Shown here piece after piece: positions 13,501-28,500 of a stretch of 64,000 bases of DNA. The translations under genes and the position numbers were made by a program. The stretch comes from Sipunculus nudus (Eukaryota; Annelida; Sipuncula; Golfingiida; Sipunculidae). The stretch spans positions 109,784,142 through 109,848,141 of the forward strand of contig CM049306.1 in the NCBI GenBank assembly GCA_026874595.1, read 5' to 3'. The first letter of the stretch is position 1; each line of letters opens with the position of its first letter. Below the pieces are notes generated by a model. That model was given only the letters and a program-made list of their open reading frames with translations. It was not told the DNA's origin and did not search any database.

Positions 13501-16500
13501 TGACAGAAAGTGGACAGTCAGTGGTGCTGCCATATCATCTGATGATTGTGGTACCCTCTCAGATGGAAACAGTCTCATTTTTAACAGGACAGGGGTTCGG
13601 CAACTGGTCACAAGGGATTTAGATCTTACTGGAGCAAAGTAAGTAGACTTATTGTATGGTTTGATCTCAAGATATGAAATTTAACAGGAGTAGTAAGATG
13701 TAGAAAGGGTACAAGTGATACATTTATATATTTAAGTGTTCTGTAGCACCTATAAATTCTTAATTTGTTGCCAATGAAAAAATTTTAAAATATTATTTTA
13801 AAACTAAGATGATTTCTTTATCATATTGCTCTCTAAACATCAGCACCATTAAGTGTTATTACATGCATTATAAAGCTGATGGTTTTAGGAAAGCTATATA
13901 TAGAATATTCTTCTTCTACATGTTTGATTGTTCGTGATGCTCGTACAAGTTTCAAATAAACCTTGAATGTTCAAATTTTAGGATCAGCTTTAAAAGTAGA
14001 GATGTACCATTTATATTATAATTTCACTACATTACTTTCATTTAAAGATTAAAGTGACTTTGCTGAGTCCTGTTAAAGAAAGACACACAGTGCAGGCACT
14101 CACTTTTCAAAAAACAACATGTATAAATGCCACATGTGAGTTTTAAGGTGCTCTGTCTTGACAGTAAGAGTATTGGAACATTTTATCATTCCAGCACTGT
14201 GCAGTTCTACATACAGCTTGGCTGTACAGGTGGTAGGAGGCTGGCCGCAGTGGAACCAGTCAGTGTTCAGTATTCTAACAGTGGAGGAATACACTGGACA
14301 GTGCTGCAGGAATATGATTATGATGCTAGGGATCGACAGCCCCAATATAAAGTGGTGACTCTGCCAGAACAAGCCAAGACTGACTCCACCAGACTCCGCT
14401 GGGTTCAAGTGTCACAAGATGGCAGTTTTCATGGAGACTGGGCTCTGGACCAGGTAAAACAATTGAGATAAACTGTATTAAAGAAACATCTGATGTACCA
14501 ACACTGACATCTTAACATCTCAATATACCTGTGTATAATTCACAATCATTGACTGACAGAAACCTTTGCACTATAATATCATTCCAGTGCAGTAGAGTTA
14601 ATGTGTAAATGAAGTTGTTGTAAGAAGCATGAAGCTGGATTTTATGTTATTTTATGAGAATGAAGTCATGTCAAAGATGACTTTTTAAACCAGCAGTGCC
14701 CATGTAATTCAACAAAGCAACCTTTTTGTGAAAGATATGCTCCCATATTATCTCAAGTGGATTGATTTAGAGGAATCTTGAAAGAGACTGTTACAGTGGC
14801 AGCACATATTCTGAAATGCAACTGATCTGTTATTTCTTTAGTATAATTTGAGGCAGGTTTTCTCACCGTAGTTGAACCAGCCATACATATAAATTAATAA
14901 AAGGTAACCATCTTATCTTCTGTTGATCTTTATGATAATAGTGGTTAATACATACATCCTGTGCTGAAGAATATTGAGAAATCAGGGCCTGTTGCCAATA
15001 TCAAATTTATCATATTTTGAAACTGAAGACAGAAGTTTGATTTTTTGGTACAATGTGAACTGCTGTCCTCTCAGCTGTTTGACTTCTTGTTTTCTTTTTA
15101 ATGTTATGAATAACATGATGACCTTTTATCATCAGTGCCACCTGTACATCAGGATTTACTTGTTTCTGGTCTGAACGGTTTATGCTTGAAGCCCAGAATA
15201 TAGATTTCTGCTCTGCCAGGTATAGTCATGGATAAACATTGTCTGTGATAGCAGCAAGTTGGTCACATTATATGGATTTTTATATACTTATCATGCTGAT
15301 CATGTTAGATGTCTTTTGCAGATTTATATTGGTGGCATACTGACAGAGCTGGTAAGAGTAGCACCAGATCAGAATGATTTTCAGTGGGCCATGTCACCAG
15401 GTGTCTCCATACAGACTGTGTGTCAAAGCAAAACTAAGGTTAACTCCTTTACTGGACCAGGAATTAACCGTGCAATGGTCACTGCTGATTTGATGGTTAC
15501 AGAACAGACGTTTCTTCAGTTTGACATTGCTGTAGGATGTTCTCAAACACGCAAATGTTACGGTGAGTATTAAATGTAAACAGAATTTTTGGACAATATA
15601 AACAGAATCTTGCCTAATCGCTTTATCATGACAGTTTGAACTTAAGAAGTTTGAACATTTTTCCTCAGTTCACATTCCTCCATCTTTATGGCTAACATGA
15701 TTTTCAGGTCTCATTTCTTTTTATATACAAAGACAGATGTACTCTCTTTGATGGAACATTATCTGGAGTGTGATGTCAGGACTTTGAAACAGTTTGCTTC
15801 ACCTTCAGCTTTATGTGGACAACATTATTGAACTTGTTTGTTTAGACATGTTTGGTTTATAATAAAGCTTCTGGTATTCCAAATCTATTTTCTTAATTTC
15901 CAATCTTCAGGAATAGAATTACAGTATTCTACTGACCATGGACAGACTTGGAATCTTGTGAGAGACCATTGTGCCCCCTCTGATGTGGACTGTGAGACTG
16001 TGTACAGGAGTTCCATTTATACAGCAGATACCCATCATGGCTGGCAAAGAGTTACTGTCCAGGCACCCCCAGCAACCAGGTCAGTATAAAAAGCACTTCA
16101 GTGTATTAGCTCATGCTATTACCACTAGTTCATTTTGTTGATTGCAAAAGTGTTCCAACAAAACCATCTGGGTACAATATATCCAATACATCTGTTTTAC
16201 ATGGAGTTATGTTGTGTAATGTGAATAAACACAAGCCATGTAACCGTGTCTGTGTCTGGTTAACACAAGTCTGTTAACCATAACAAGACATGGTCAAATC
16301 CTATGTTTTCATTAGAGCTCCAAAACAAAAAGAAAAACACAAGAAATACTGGTTGGAAGTTTGAAAAATCTTGATAAAGTTACACCGAGGACTATCAGAT
16401 TGCGCTCCATGCACATTCATTTCCACTTGTATACAGGAGAAATCAAACAGTTTGAGAAGAAATATTGGCAGACACTATAATATTTTATGGAGATAACATA

Positions 16501-19500
16501 CCTGAGATGTGAAAAGGTACCTTTAAATTAACACCTGATCTTCTTTTAGTATGTGAGATGCTCAGGCATCCTCACTTCTGGCGTTCTATCAGGTGATATC
16601 TAATTTCTGCATATCCAATTCATTCACAGAGTCTAGGGCAGGCAAACTGTTGATGAAAACTTTACTCCATTCCAGGGATCTTATTGATTGTGGATAAACC
16701 ATTGTAACAAGGTCTTAATTTAAATACTGATTTACTTTTTATATAAAAGTTTCTGCAGGGCTAAGAGCAGTATATTGGATAATGAGATAAATATATTTCT
16801 TTATTATTTTTCATATCTGTTCTTTTATTTGGGATATAGTGGCTCATTTTCATAGACATTTGGCTGATACTTTGCAGAAAACAGATATGCAGCTTGGCAA
16901 AAAAGGTCAGCATTAATGGAAAAGATTATACCTGGATAGTATTTTTGTGGCACAAGTATTCTCTCACTGCACTGTCCTCATCTTATTATGTCAGGTTTCT
17001 TATTCTCATTGCTCATACTCAGGTCAGGTGCCACCAGGTTCCGCTTGGTCCAGCAGCCAGGATTCTTAAAGCAGGATGTGTGGGCTCTCGGCCGGGTCTA
17101 TGTGGGAGACGCTTGTCCCTCAAGGTGTGGTGGTCATGGCTTCTGCAACAAGGGAGAGTGCATGTAGGTGGTCCTTCATGTAACCTTCATATCTCAACTC
17201 TGTATATTAGCTTGCATACCTGTGGCAGAGTGGTTTAGACAGAATACTGGTCACTCTTATTCCAGTTTCCTCATTTCTTTCCTTTTATCTGATAAATTTA
17301 AATGATTAAATATTCTTTTAAATAAAACTGTTTATATTGCGTGCAATATGAGTTACTGTTTTAAGGCCTGTTAGACCTTATAATGGTATTTCCTGTCATT
17401 AGTTTACAAAGCCTTTTGACAAGTCCATTTGTGAGTGAAAGTAAAGTGAATTACAGTGGTACATAGGTTTATCATTACAAAACATTTTTAAGATTCCAAA
17501 TTTAATCACACATTTTAATTTTCTTTATCTGTTAGATGTGATGATGGTTGGAGTGGCACAAGCTGCAGTGAACCTTCAACAACACTCCACAGTGGACTGA
17601 AGGACATGTTTACAGAAGGAAAGCCAAGGGATGGTCTGTGGTCCAGTATTACTGGGGCTAAGAAAGCAACAGAATGTGGAAAAACTGTTTCTCATGAAGC
17701 TCTACACTTTAAAGGGGTAAATATGCATGGTTATTATCCTCACCTCAGTGGAGATGCTCATAAAGTGATCTTCTCCCTCAGTCTTGGTTGCCTCACCATT
17801 TGTCTATTAAACCAAACAAGTCTCCAACCTTAGATTTACTTCTAATTAACATGGCAGTTGTGTCATATATATGGGTCTTCTACCATTATTAGGCTTTAAT
17901 TGCACTATGTTGATTTTTCAATATTTGAATTTTTCAATTATAAGTAAAACATTTGATATGCAAATAAATATCTGAAAGACCAGTACTTAGATCTGCTTCT
18001 TATTAACATGGTAGGTCTGCACCTAATGAGTGTCGTCATATGATTAGGACATGGCACGTTTTGGTTTATTTCATAATTTATATGAAATTCTACATTATGT
18101 AATTTGTTGAATTTCAGATGTCATTATATTCTAAAGTTCACATTTGTCCCATTCTATCTGGACTGGTGAAATACTTAAAAAAAGCCATAAGAATTATCAC
18201 AAATAACAAATACAATGCCCACACCAAACCAATTTTTAAATCATGAACAATCCTAAACCAAATGACATATTCAGACTTAATATAATAAATTGTACTATAA
18301 ATTCTGCCATAAAGCCCTACCACAATTTCTACAAACATTTAATTCCACAACCAGGTGAATGACACACGGACATGACACAAGACAGAAAGATACCCTTGTT
18401 ACAAATAAAACCAGAACTAAGACAGAGAACAACTTCCTGAGAAACATAATACTAAATATCATAAATGAGACTGACCATATTATAATTGACAAAATCTTCA
18501 CTCATAGTCTTCAAGGATTGATTTGCTACTCTAAACATTATTTTATAAATACAAATAGAGAACCTTCACATACTGCTACTGTTACAGCTGTAACAAAAAT
18601 GATTCTAAGCCAAAAATATAAATAAATAAAACCCCTTTAAATAGATAAAAAACTGTCATTTCAGTAACTCAAGTAAATAATCTTCTCAATTTCTTAATAA
18701 TTTCCTCATTGAGACATATAATGTCAAATTTTATGAAACATATAACACTTAACCTCCCTATTATGTACAATTTCTCCATGTGTCACAGGTGGCTGTTGTG
18801 TCAGCGGTTTACAATACTTAATAACGGCCTCCAGATATAATAAAAAAATCATATGTTGAATATATTTTTTATGAATACATGTATATTACTTTTATGTCAA
18901 ACAAAATATTTCTCTCTCTCTCTCTCTCTCCTCTTTACAGTATTTTCCACAATATTTGACATATGTAATCTGAATATTAATTAAATGATATTATAAAAGT
19001 CTTGTCAGGGAAATGACTGTGAATGGGAATCTGATTTGCAGGTCTGCACAAGGGAGCTAGTGACATATGACCTTGACCTGAGGAATGCGACCTTTGTGCA
19101 GTTTTACTTTATGTTTGGCTGCACTGCCCCACCCGCTCATCGTGATGAAGGAGTCCTCGTCAGTTACTCCACAACAGGTGGAGACACCTGGACTACATTA
19201 ACAGAACTATCTTATGACAAATACAGACATCTTGGGTATGTATGAATTAAATGATTTTATATGTACAATTTGTGTGAAAGTATTATTACTTCAGTTATTT
19301 TCTCTTAAAAGGCTTGTTTAAAATGTTCAGGCTTGTTAGTTCATGCATTAAAAAAAATTTATTTCTTGAATTCTCTTGAAACACTGTAACACATTCCTTT
19401 CATTGAACCTTGAAGTATCTTGAACAAAATGCATGTTTATTTATATCCTTAAAAAATTATAGAAGATAATCATGATATGTTATAAACTGTAGAACAAACT

Positions 19501-22500
19501 CTGAGACGCTTGGTTTTTGGGCAGTATAGGTTGTAGAGATAGATGGTGGCTGGCTGATGATTCATGTACATGGATATTTTGTTGTGCCTAAAAAGGAATG
19601 TTTAACAATGTCTCATATAATTAGGCCTAAATGTGAATACCCAGCTAAGGACAAACATTCATACATCATTCAACACAATATCCAATACACAACAGAGGCA
19701 GATTTGCATATTACATGCAAAAATGTTATCCCAAAATGCTGTCATAGTTAGAATTTATTATGCAAATTTACAGTATATGACATTTCTGTCCATTGAATTG
19801 AACCCCTGAGTGTAATTGTATCCCCCAAAACAGAGTTTTGCAGATACTATGTTTTCAGTTGCAAGCTGCTGCATAGGTTTCCAGGGAACTCTTCCGTAAC
19901 CACTGGGCAGAATTTTTTAAAATTCGAAATTATGATCAGGTGAACTGCAGCGCCCTCATTTTTGGTTGACCTCTGACCTTTCCTTTCTCTTGTGCGTCAA
20001 TCTGTTCATCTGTTTTGCCACATTAACCCACATATCTTCGGACTCGTTTGACCTATCAGGATAAAAATTTATACCTACATACACATTTCGACTGCAGACA
20101 TCCATCCTAATATGCAACACACCTCACTCTATTTCCCCTTGCCACTCAATTCATGCCTCACTTCACCATTCCCACTCTGATTTCGGCGGATACATGTAGT
20201 CGCTTGTCGACTACCCATATTCTAGTTGCATATTGGTAGTAAGCATGTTTGCATGTAAGTGCATATGTCTGAGTGATATTAATTGCTAACCATATGATAA
20301 GAATGATTGTTGAACAAATATTGTGATCAAACAGACCATGTGTTCTATATTTTAGATTTGTGACATTAGAACTGCCACCCGAGGCACGATACAATGGTGT
20401 GAGATTAAAATGGTGGCAGCTACAGCATCCTGGAACAGCAGAGAGTGATTGGGTCATTGATGATGTCATTATTAGTGGGAGAAATAACATCACTACTGGT
20501 GTAAAGGACAATTTTACAAACCCAGAAGATTCAGGTATATTTATAATGCAGACAAACATAGGTTATGGGGAATACTGTGATAAGGCTCCAGTTCTTATGT
20601 CTTTACCTGTAACCGGTGAAGACCTTGTGTTGATGACAACTGATATCAACCTACAGAAAGGTGACATGATACAGTTCTCATTAAGTGTGGGGTGTAACAG
20701 AACTGGAGAGACACATGGCAGTCCTGTCCACCTTGAATACTCCTCTGACAGTGGTAAAACATGGCACCTGTTGAGGGAGGAGTGTCTGCCTTATAATGCA
20801 AACTGTACTGGACCATGGACCATGGCAAGTACTTACTACAGCCATACTGGGTGGAGGAGGGAAACTATTGTTATACACAATGGAGCTGCAACAAAGTAAG
20901 TCACACAGGGATCAGCATGCCCATACTGGTCCTGGGTTTCTTTTTTCTACACTTTCTCTCAACATATGCCTTTAATGTTAAACTAAGAGACTGATGGAAT
21001 TTGCAGAGACAGTAATAATTTAACCTTGTTTTATGTTTGTCATTAATTGAAAATGGCATATGGCTATGAGTAATGATGAAATTGGACTTATTTAACAAAT
21101 ACCAAAAACCTCAGTTTATAAGTGTTTAAAACACTTCAGTTTAACCATTAAAACCCCTATTAGACTAAACTTGTTTATGAATTTGTAGGAAACCCATACT
21201 GTTTAAGCCAAATATATTGATACAAGATTGATACACCATCAAGAAATGTACTTGAAACTGTGGTGAGGAAACTGATATATGATTGATATGATCTTGAACC
21301 CTTTGAAATTCATAAGCCTCTACTGCACAAACTTCATGATGGTCCTAAAGGGAAAAACAAATAGATGTCAGCTTTGCCCTGTGTTTTACAACAGTAAATT
21401 CTCTGTGAGCATAAAAATGTTAAACATCTATAAATGCATTAAAAAAAGAGATGCAAGTTTTGTCATTCTGGAATTGTTTACACATATTTAAGGAGCAGCA
21501 GGTTACGATGGATTCAGCGACAGAATCCTAAGGCCAGTAGTCCCGCACCAGTCTGGGCCATCAGTGAGCTGTACATCGGACCGTCATGCCCTGGTCAGTG
21601 TCAAGGTCATGGCTGGTGTGACTACCCTCAATGTGTGTGTGACGTGGGATACAGTGGGGAATTATGTAGGCCAGATCAGCCAAATCCAGTATGTACACAT
21701 AGAAAACAGGGATCTGCTGATTGAACTTTAAATTCTGATAAACAGAGGACTGTCTATTTAGGCGAAATCATTTATGAGTAAATTATAACTAGGCTATTTA
21801 AAAAAAAAATTATAAATAGAAATTACTCCTGTTTTAGGTCAGAGGGATTAATTTTAACACCAGTTACGTTGTATATTTCTTTACATGTGTTACTCATAAA
21901 CTTTAATCTTTTGTAAACTAAATAAATTGACATATTTTTGTTCAACAAAAATTACAGTTTATAAATTGTGATATTTTTTGGGAAAATTTAGAGAACTGTG
22001 AAAGGGAACTAAGTTCCTGTGAAGGATAACTAGGTTTAGCCTAAAATTCATACTACACCAAACAGATTGATCAGCTAGCATTTAAAATCAATATTATGAT
22101 GTGTCTTATTTCACTGTACTGTAATATACATTTCTATAATGAGGTGATTTAGTTTGTTTTACTTAAAAAGATATCATCTCACCCACCTGTTTTACAGACT
22201 TTCTTGAAGGACACTTTGTCAGATGATTTGGATGCCACCAGGTGGTCCTTTGTCCAGGGAGGGATGATTGGACCTGTATGTTCACCTCTCACATCTGGTC
22301 ATGGATTACACTTCACTGGCTCAGGGCAGAGACTAGCAGAGACAACCGATTTTGATCTTAGAGGGGCCAGGTATAATAAACTCCTGTCTCATATCATTAA
22401 AAAACAAACTAATTTAACTGACTTTTTGGATACCCATGGATCAGGATTTACAGTAATTCAAGGTTACAGTAACGCCTTGTGAAAAGATGATAAATGTGTA

Positions 22501-25500
22501 TATCTGACCAGCTGATCACTGCAGAACACTCATGAATGTTGTATTTTTATGAGTTTTTTTCATGCATTATTTGAAGAAATGTAAATATAACTGTACAGTG
22601 GAGTGGTGGCAATGTTGAACATGCCAAGAATTATCAAAATTAAATATGTTCTGTAATCTAAGCTGTAACAGAGCTTGGTATACCTGTATTTCATGATACA
22701 ATGTCCATATCAGTGCTGGAAGTATTCTCTGTAAGGACATTTGTGGTCACTCAATTCGAAGGAAAGTCTGAATTTAGTATTGGACTCTCAGCATCATATA
22801 TGGCATGCAAGTGAAATATCATGGTTAGGAATGAATTAAATTGGCTCTGATTGGCTAATATCACAGTTAAACTGAAAGATACAACTGTTTCAAATGCATT
22901 GTCAGTTATTTCTCAACTGCTTGAAACATGAATGGAAGCTTGGTTTCTATTCAGGTTAGAATTGAAACCATAATAAACCCTCAGTGTATGATAACATTTA
23001 TTATCTGTATTGTGGTATGTATCATATCATGTGATAATGTGTGAGCTCAGCCCTAATAGTGATCTCTTCAAAAGTCCGCACCATCTCAGTGTTATCTGTT
23101 ATTTTAGATACATCCAGTTTACCGGTGCTCTTGGTGGACATTCACTGAAAGCAGGTTGTGGAGACCCGACGTCACAGCACCAAAACATATTAGTCCAGTT
23201 CTCTACTAATGGAGGTAAGATCACACTTCTTATCATTTTATCAATTCTTACTTAATACCACATACTGGTATGTCTTCACTGGTGCATATCTCCATATATT
23301 AGAAGCTAGCTACTTTAAATGTTTGTGCACCTGAAACTGATTATTACATACAGAGAGAGGTTCTATCTCTTCACAGATAAAAAAAGTAGATATGTTTCTT
23401 TCAAAGTAGAGGTGTACATGAGAAGTCAGTAACCATGGGATAAGAAAAGTGATATCCCAATGTAAATAAATTCTCAGACAGGTGAAGCAAATACAGCGAA
23501 GCTCCCCTCTGTGGCCATCTCAGTAAGATAGACAACTAACTGATGCAGATGTAGATCTTGTAAGTCCCTGAGTTGAGAGTTTTTTCTAAAATTATGGAAC
23601 CTTGAGGGACAGGATATCTTACGCATAAAAATTAAAATTTAGTGATATATTTAATTCATGTCTGTTTGATGACAGGTGTGATATGGACTGATCTGCACAT
23701 GCTGGATTATACAAACTATGTAGACGGCCCTCATGTGGAGTACATCCCGATTCCACCGTCAGCTCGCACAGCCAGCACAAGAGTACGGTGGTGGCAGAAG
23801 TCTGTACAAGGAGCACTGGCTTGGACTCTCAGTGAAGTCTACATTGGAGGGTTTATCATTAATCCAAGTGAGCTGCAAGAAAGCTTCAGTGACAGTCTAG
23901 ATGAAACCATGTGGGGTTTCTATCCAATGGCTAATATTACCACACAGGTGAACTTTATTGATAAATTATGTTTTGTTGATATTACACTAATGTAGTGAAT
24001 TTATAGGCCTGCAGTTTTGAAGTTGTAGGAAATTTCAATTGCACAGTAAATTTTTCAGCAGGAAATTATAGGCAACAGTATACCAGTAAAATTTTACATA
24101 TATATGCCAGATCTAAAACTTTTATGTCTTATGTATAAAATGTAAATATTTCCTTATCCAGATCAAAGACAATCAACTCTTTTTACTACAGACAAAATTA
24201 CCAAATAAATACAGATAATATATATCCATAGGGGCTTTTGACCTCAGGACTGTTCAAAATATGTTAGGAAAAAGCAATAATTTCATTTCAGTGTACTTTT
24301 TTTTAATAAAGAATAAAGATCTACCTTTGCCTGTTTGAGGCACTGTCTTTTGAATGAGGATGAAGGTGTCTGTACAATAAGAATGATATGTTATAATTAA
24401 GCCTTCTGGATTTCAGGTGTTATATGTAAGGGATTAGGAATTATTCAGAAGTCAAAACCTCTCGTCAAGACATTAGAACGAATCTCTGAGGTACAATGAG
24501 ATTATGCAGTTGGGGCACCTGCGGGGCTCAAACCAGGGACCTTCAGGTCTGAAGGCCAACGCCCTAACCTTAACCACTAGGCTATGTTCTACCCCATTTC
24601 CTAATTTCATTTCAGTGTACTTTATGTTATTTATTACTGTTATAGATATGTGGAGGTACCAGTCCATCACTATCATGGAGGAAAGGTCAAGGTTACAGGC
24701 ATGTCACTACCCAACAGATGATCATCCAAGAAAATTTCATAATACAGTTCAAGGTAAAGACCTCTCTCTTTGATATGTATAGTATTTGCTTCATCTTCAT
24801 ATAGCTTTGAAAGTTTTAAAAGGCTAATGCTATGATAAGCAATATATAAAAGTTACCACAATGCTACACAATGGTCTCACAGTCTTTATTAGTACAATAA
24901 CTATTCTGGTAAAAGGACCACATTTGGTATTCTCAAGTATGATAACAATGTTTAATTGCATTTCTGTCATTTAAGATAGAGGTTTTTTAGGTAAAAAAAA
25001 ATCAATGCTACTTTATCAACAAATGATGGGGGACGTTTTAAATAATTTGAACATAATTCATCCAAGCTGTACCTGTAAAATAATTTTGGGTGAAGTTACC
25101 TGTTAACACTTGCATATTATTGTTTTGAATTGTGTAGGCAGCCGACATTATCGGCTGAGGAGTGTCAGACTCCTGGACTGTTTAGGCAGCCGACAATGTC
25201 TAAACTGTCGGCTGCCTAGACAGTCCACACTCCATCCACTGCGCAGCGGACAATGCTTTGATATCACTAAGTGTCAGCTGCCCAGGTGTGTCACATTCTA
25301 GACCTAGTAGTAATAGTAAGTAAAATGTTGCTGAATTAAATACAAATTAACAGGTTTGGGTTGGATTTTTAACTTGGAAAATGAAAACACCAAAATGCAG
25401 CATCACATTTCATGTAATGTAAGTAAATAAATATGGTAATCAAATTAATTCTTATGCACTAGAATACATACACCGACACTACATGTATTTCATAAGCATT

Positions 25501-28500
25501 TATTTGCATTTCACAGACTGACCAGGTTGGATGATTAATGCAGTTTACACATTGTTTATTGTGTGTTTGTTTTGCACTAGACCCCTTTGATGATCCATTG
25601 TTGTTATTGTGGGTATTTATTAGCATCATGGATTGGCAATCAGTTACCAAATGATTTCATAGGTCACTAGTGGTGAGAGAGCAGATTCTGAGTTTCTGGT
25701 GAATAGTAAGCGAGTAGATACCGAATATATGTTGATCTAGCAACTGTCCTCATAAGCGAGCCTGAGGGATTAATGAATGTAATAAAATAACACACTTGAT
25801 GGTCTATCACGGCTTTACATATATAACATTTCAAATCAAGGATAGTTAATAATGGCTTGTCAGCACCATGGCAGTAAACCTTTCTTGGGGTTGAATTTCC
25901 CTCTTTTTGTGATTTGGAGAAAAGTTCAATCTGTAAGATAAGTCCTATCATGTCAAATTGTGGAAACGGGATTCAAAAACCATTGCTGGGTCAAAAAGCG
26001 TGTTCTAATAAGTCATTTAATCCTGAAGTAAAAATCACATACCTTGTACACATATGCATGTGTGCATGGTGGCCGCAAATATAATTTAAATATTGTCCAT
26101 TCTGATTTAAAGTAGCAGGACTGGACCCCCCACATGACCTGACTTTATTTCAGGTTTTCCTTTTTTCTGCTTTGAACAATCTAATGCCTTAGGACCCCTT
26201 AAAGTATACATTTCCTGAAAGCAAAAAAAGATTTTCTGCATTGTGATAAATATAAACTTTGCTTTGGAGGAACATGTATAAATTAAAAGCTTTTTAATTT
26301 ATTTTGAATATTAAGTATACCTTTTATTGCAAAAACATAAATTTTTGGGAATTTAACCAGTCCTGCTACCTGAATGTATGGTTATGTATATGTATCCAGA
26401 CCTACTATACCTTCAGTGTCATACATGCTGTGAATATTTTATTATATTTTTATATATATATATGTGTATGTATAATTTGTACAATAAAATTTAAAAAAAC
26501 ACTGACACTTAGTGAAATCAGATAAAGCATTGTTGGCTGCGCAGTGGGTGGAGTGTGGACTGTCTAGGCAGCCGACAGTTTAGACATTGTCGGCTGCCTA
26601 AACAGTCCAGGAGTCTGACACTTCCTGTTGTTTTCTTTCAAACCAAACAAGATACTGATGCTGTTATACCTATTTAAAGAATTTAAATGTCCCTGTATGT
26701 TTTGTTACAGATCAGGGTTGGATGTGGGACCACTGATCAGCAGTGCAATTCCCAGCAGGCAGTGTGGCTGATGTACAACAAGCAGCCACTGCGGGAACAC
26801 TGGCAGCTGCTGGAGCAGCCATGTGTACAGGCAGGACTGGTGACAGAGTCTGACTGTAAACCATACCAGTATCACTATGGAACCACCTACACAGCCAGCT
26901 CCCATGGCAACTGGACCAGAATCACTGTCAGAGTTCCACCAAAAGCATATTCAAGGTATGTTAAACTGCAGACAAAATGTGGGTACAGCAGGAATACTCC
27001 TTGTAAGTAATACAGCAAACAGAATGTATGTGTGTACAGCAGTAATACTTCTGGTAAATTAAACAGCAGAATGTATGGATATACAGTAGGCAGAGGTTTC
27101 ACTGTGTTAACTTATTGCATCCATTGCAGGATACATCTGGACTAAGAAAATACAAAATATTTTGTTTATTGTATCTGCCAAAACAGAGTTTCGCAGATAC
27201 TATGTTTTCTGCTGGATGCCACTGCCGCTGCTGCGTAAGTGTCCGGAGAACTCCTCCGTAACCGCTGGGCAGAATTTTACAAAATCCGGGATTATGTTCA
27301 GGTCACATGTGAACTGCTGCGCCCCAATTTTGTTTAGACCTCTGACCTTTCCTCTGCGCTCTGCGTTCATCTGTGTGTTTGTTATGACACATTAACCCAC
27401 ATATCTCGGGAACCGTTTGACCAATCCAGAAAAAAAATTTGCACAAATGTAGCCCTTGGATAGCTTTATAACATGCATAAAAAATGGTGGCACCACCTGC
27501 AACCATTTTTGCATAGTGTCAATCTATTCATCTGCCTTGGGTTAAAAAAAAATTTGCACAAATGTAGCCCTTGGATAGCTTTATAACATGCATAAAAAAT
27601 GGTGGCACCACCTGCAACCATTTTTGCATAGTGTCAATCTATTCATCTGCCTTGGGTTAAATCACTCATATCTCTGCATTGGTTGAACTTATCCACCTGA
27701 AATTTTGCATGTGTATACATCCTGGACAGCTTTCTTGATTTTATGACAGGTGGCACCACCTACATTCACATTTATGCTGCAGACATCCAAGTTCATATCT
27801 CAGGAACCGTTAAACCGATTGGGCCAAAATTTTGGAAATGTATAGATCTCACATAGCTCTTTATCATACGCAAAACTGATGGTGCAACCTGCAACCATTT
27901 TTGCACAGCATCCGTCTGTTTGTCTGCCATGGGATAAAATCACTCATATCTCTGCACTGGTTGACTTATCTGCCTAAAATTATGTAGGTTAATACATCTT
28001 GGATAGCTTTCTGGATTTTGTGGCAGGTGGCGCCACCTACATTTATGTTTACGCTGCAGACATCCAGGCTTATATCTCGGGAACCGTTTGACCAATTGGG
28101 CCAAAATTTTGCATGTGTATAGATCTCACATAGCTCTTTATCATACGCAAAACTGGTGGCGCCACCTGCAACCATTTATGCACAGGGTCCTTCTGTTTGT
28201 CTGCCGCTGGATAAAATCACTCATATCTCTGCACTGGTTTGACTTATCTGCCTAAAATTTTGCAGGTTAATACATCTTGGATAGCTTTTGGATTTTGTGG
28301 CAGGTGGCGCCATCTACATTCACGTTTATGCTGCAGACATCCAAGCTCATATCTTGGGAACTGTTTGGCCCATTTGGCTAAACTTTTGCATGTGTATAGA
28401 TCTCACATAGCTCTTTATCATCCATTTTTGCACAAGTCCTTCTGTTTGTCTGCCTTCTGATAAAATCACTCATATCTCTGCACTGGTTTGACTTTTTGCA

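Noticed and set aside
20158-20559. 133-codon minus-strand open frame
   Set aside because: It is the shadow of reelin exon 15 and the pearl-like repeat and has no family resemblance.
24504-24600. Possible tRNA gene on the minus strand
   Set aside because: A- and B-box-like motifs are present, but the cloverleaf is degenerate, a long non-tRNA body follows, and a 22-bp target duplication flanks the unit. It is a SINE.
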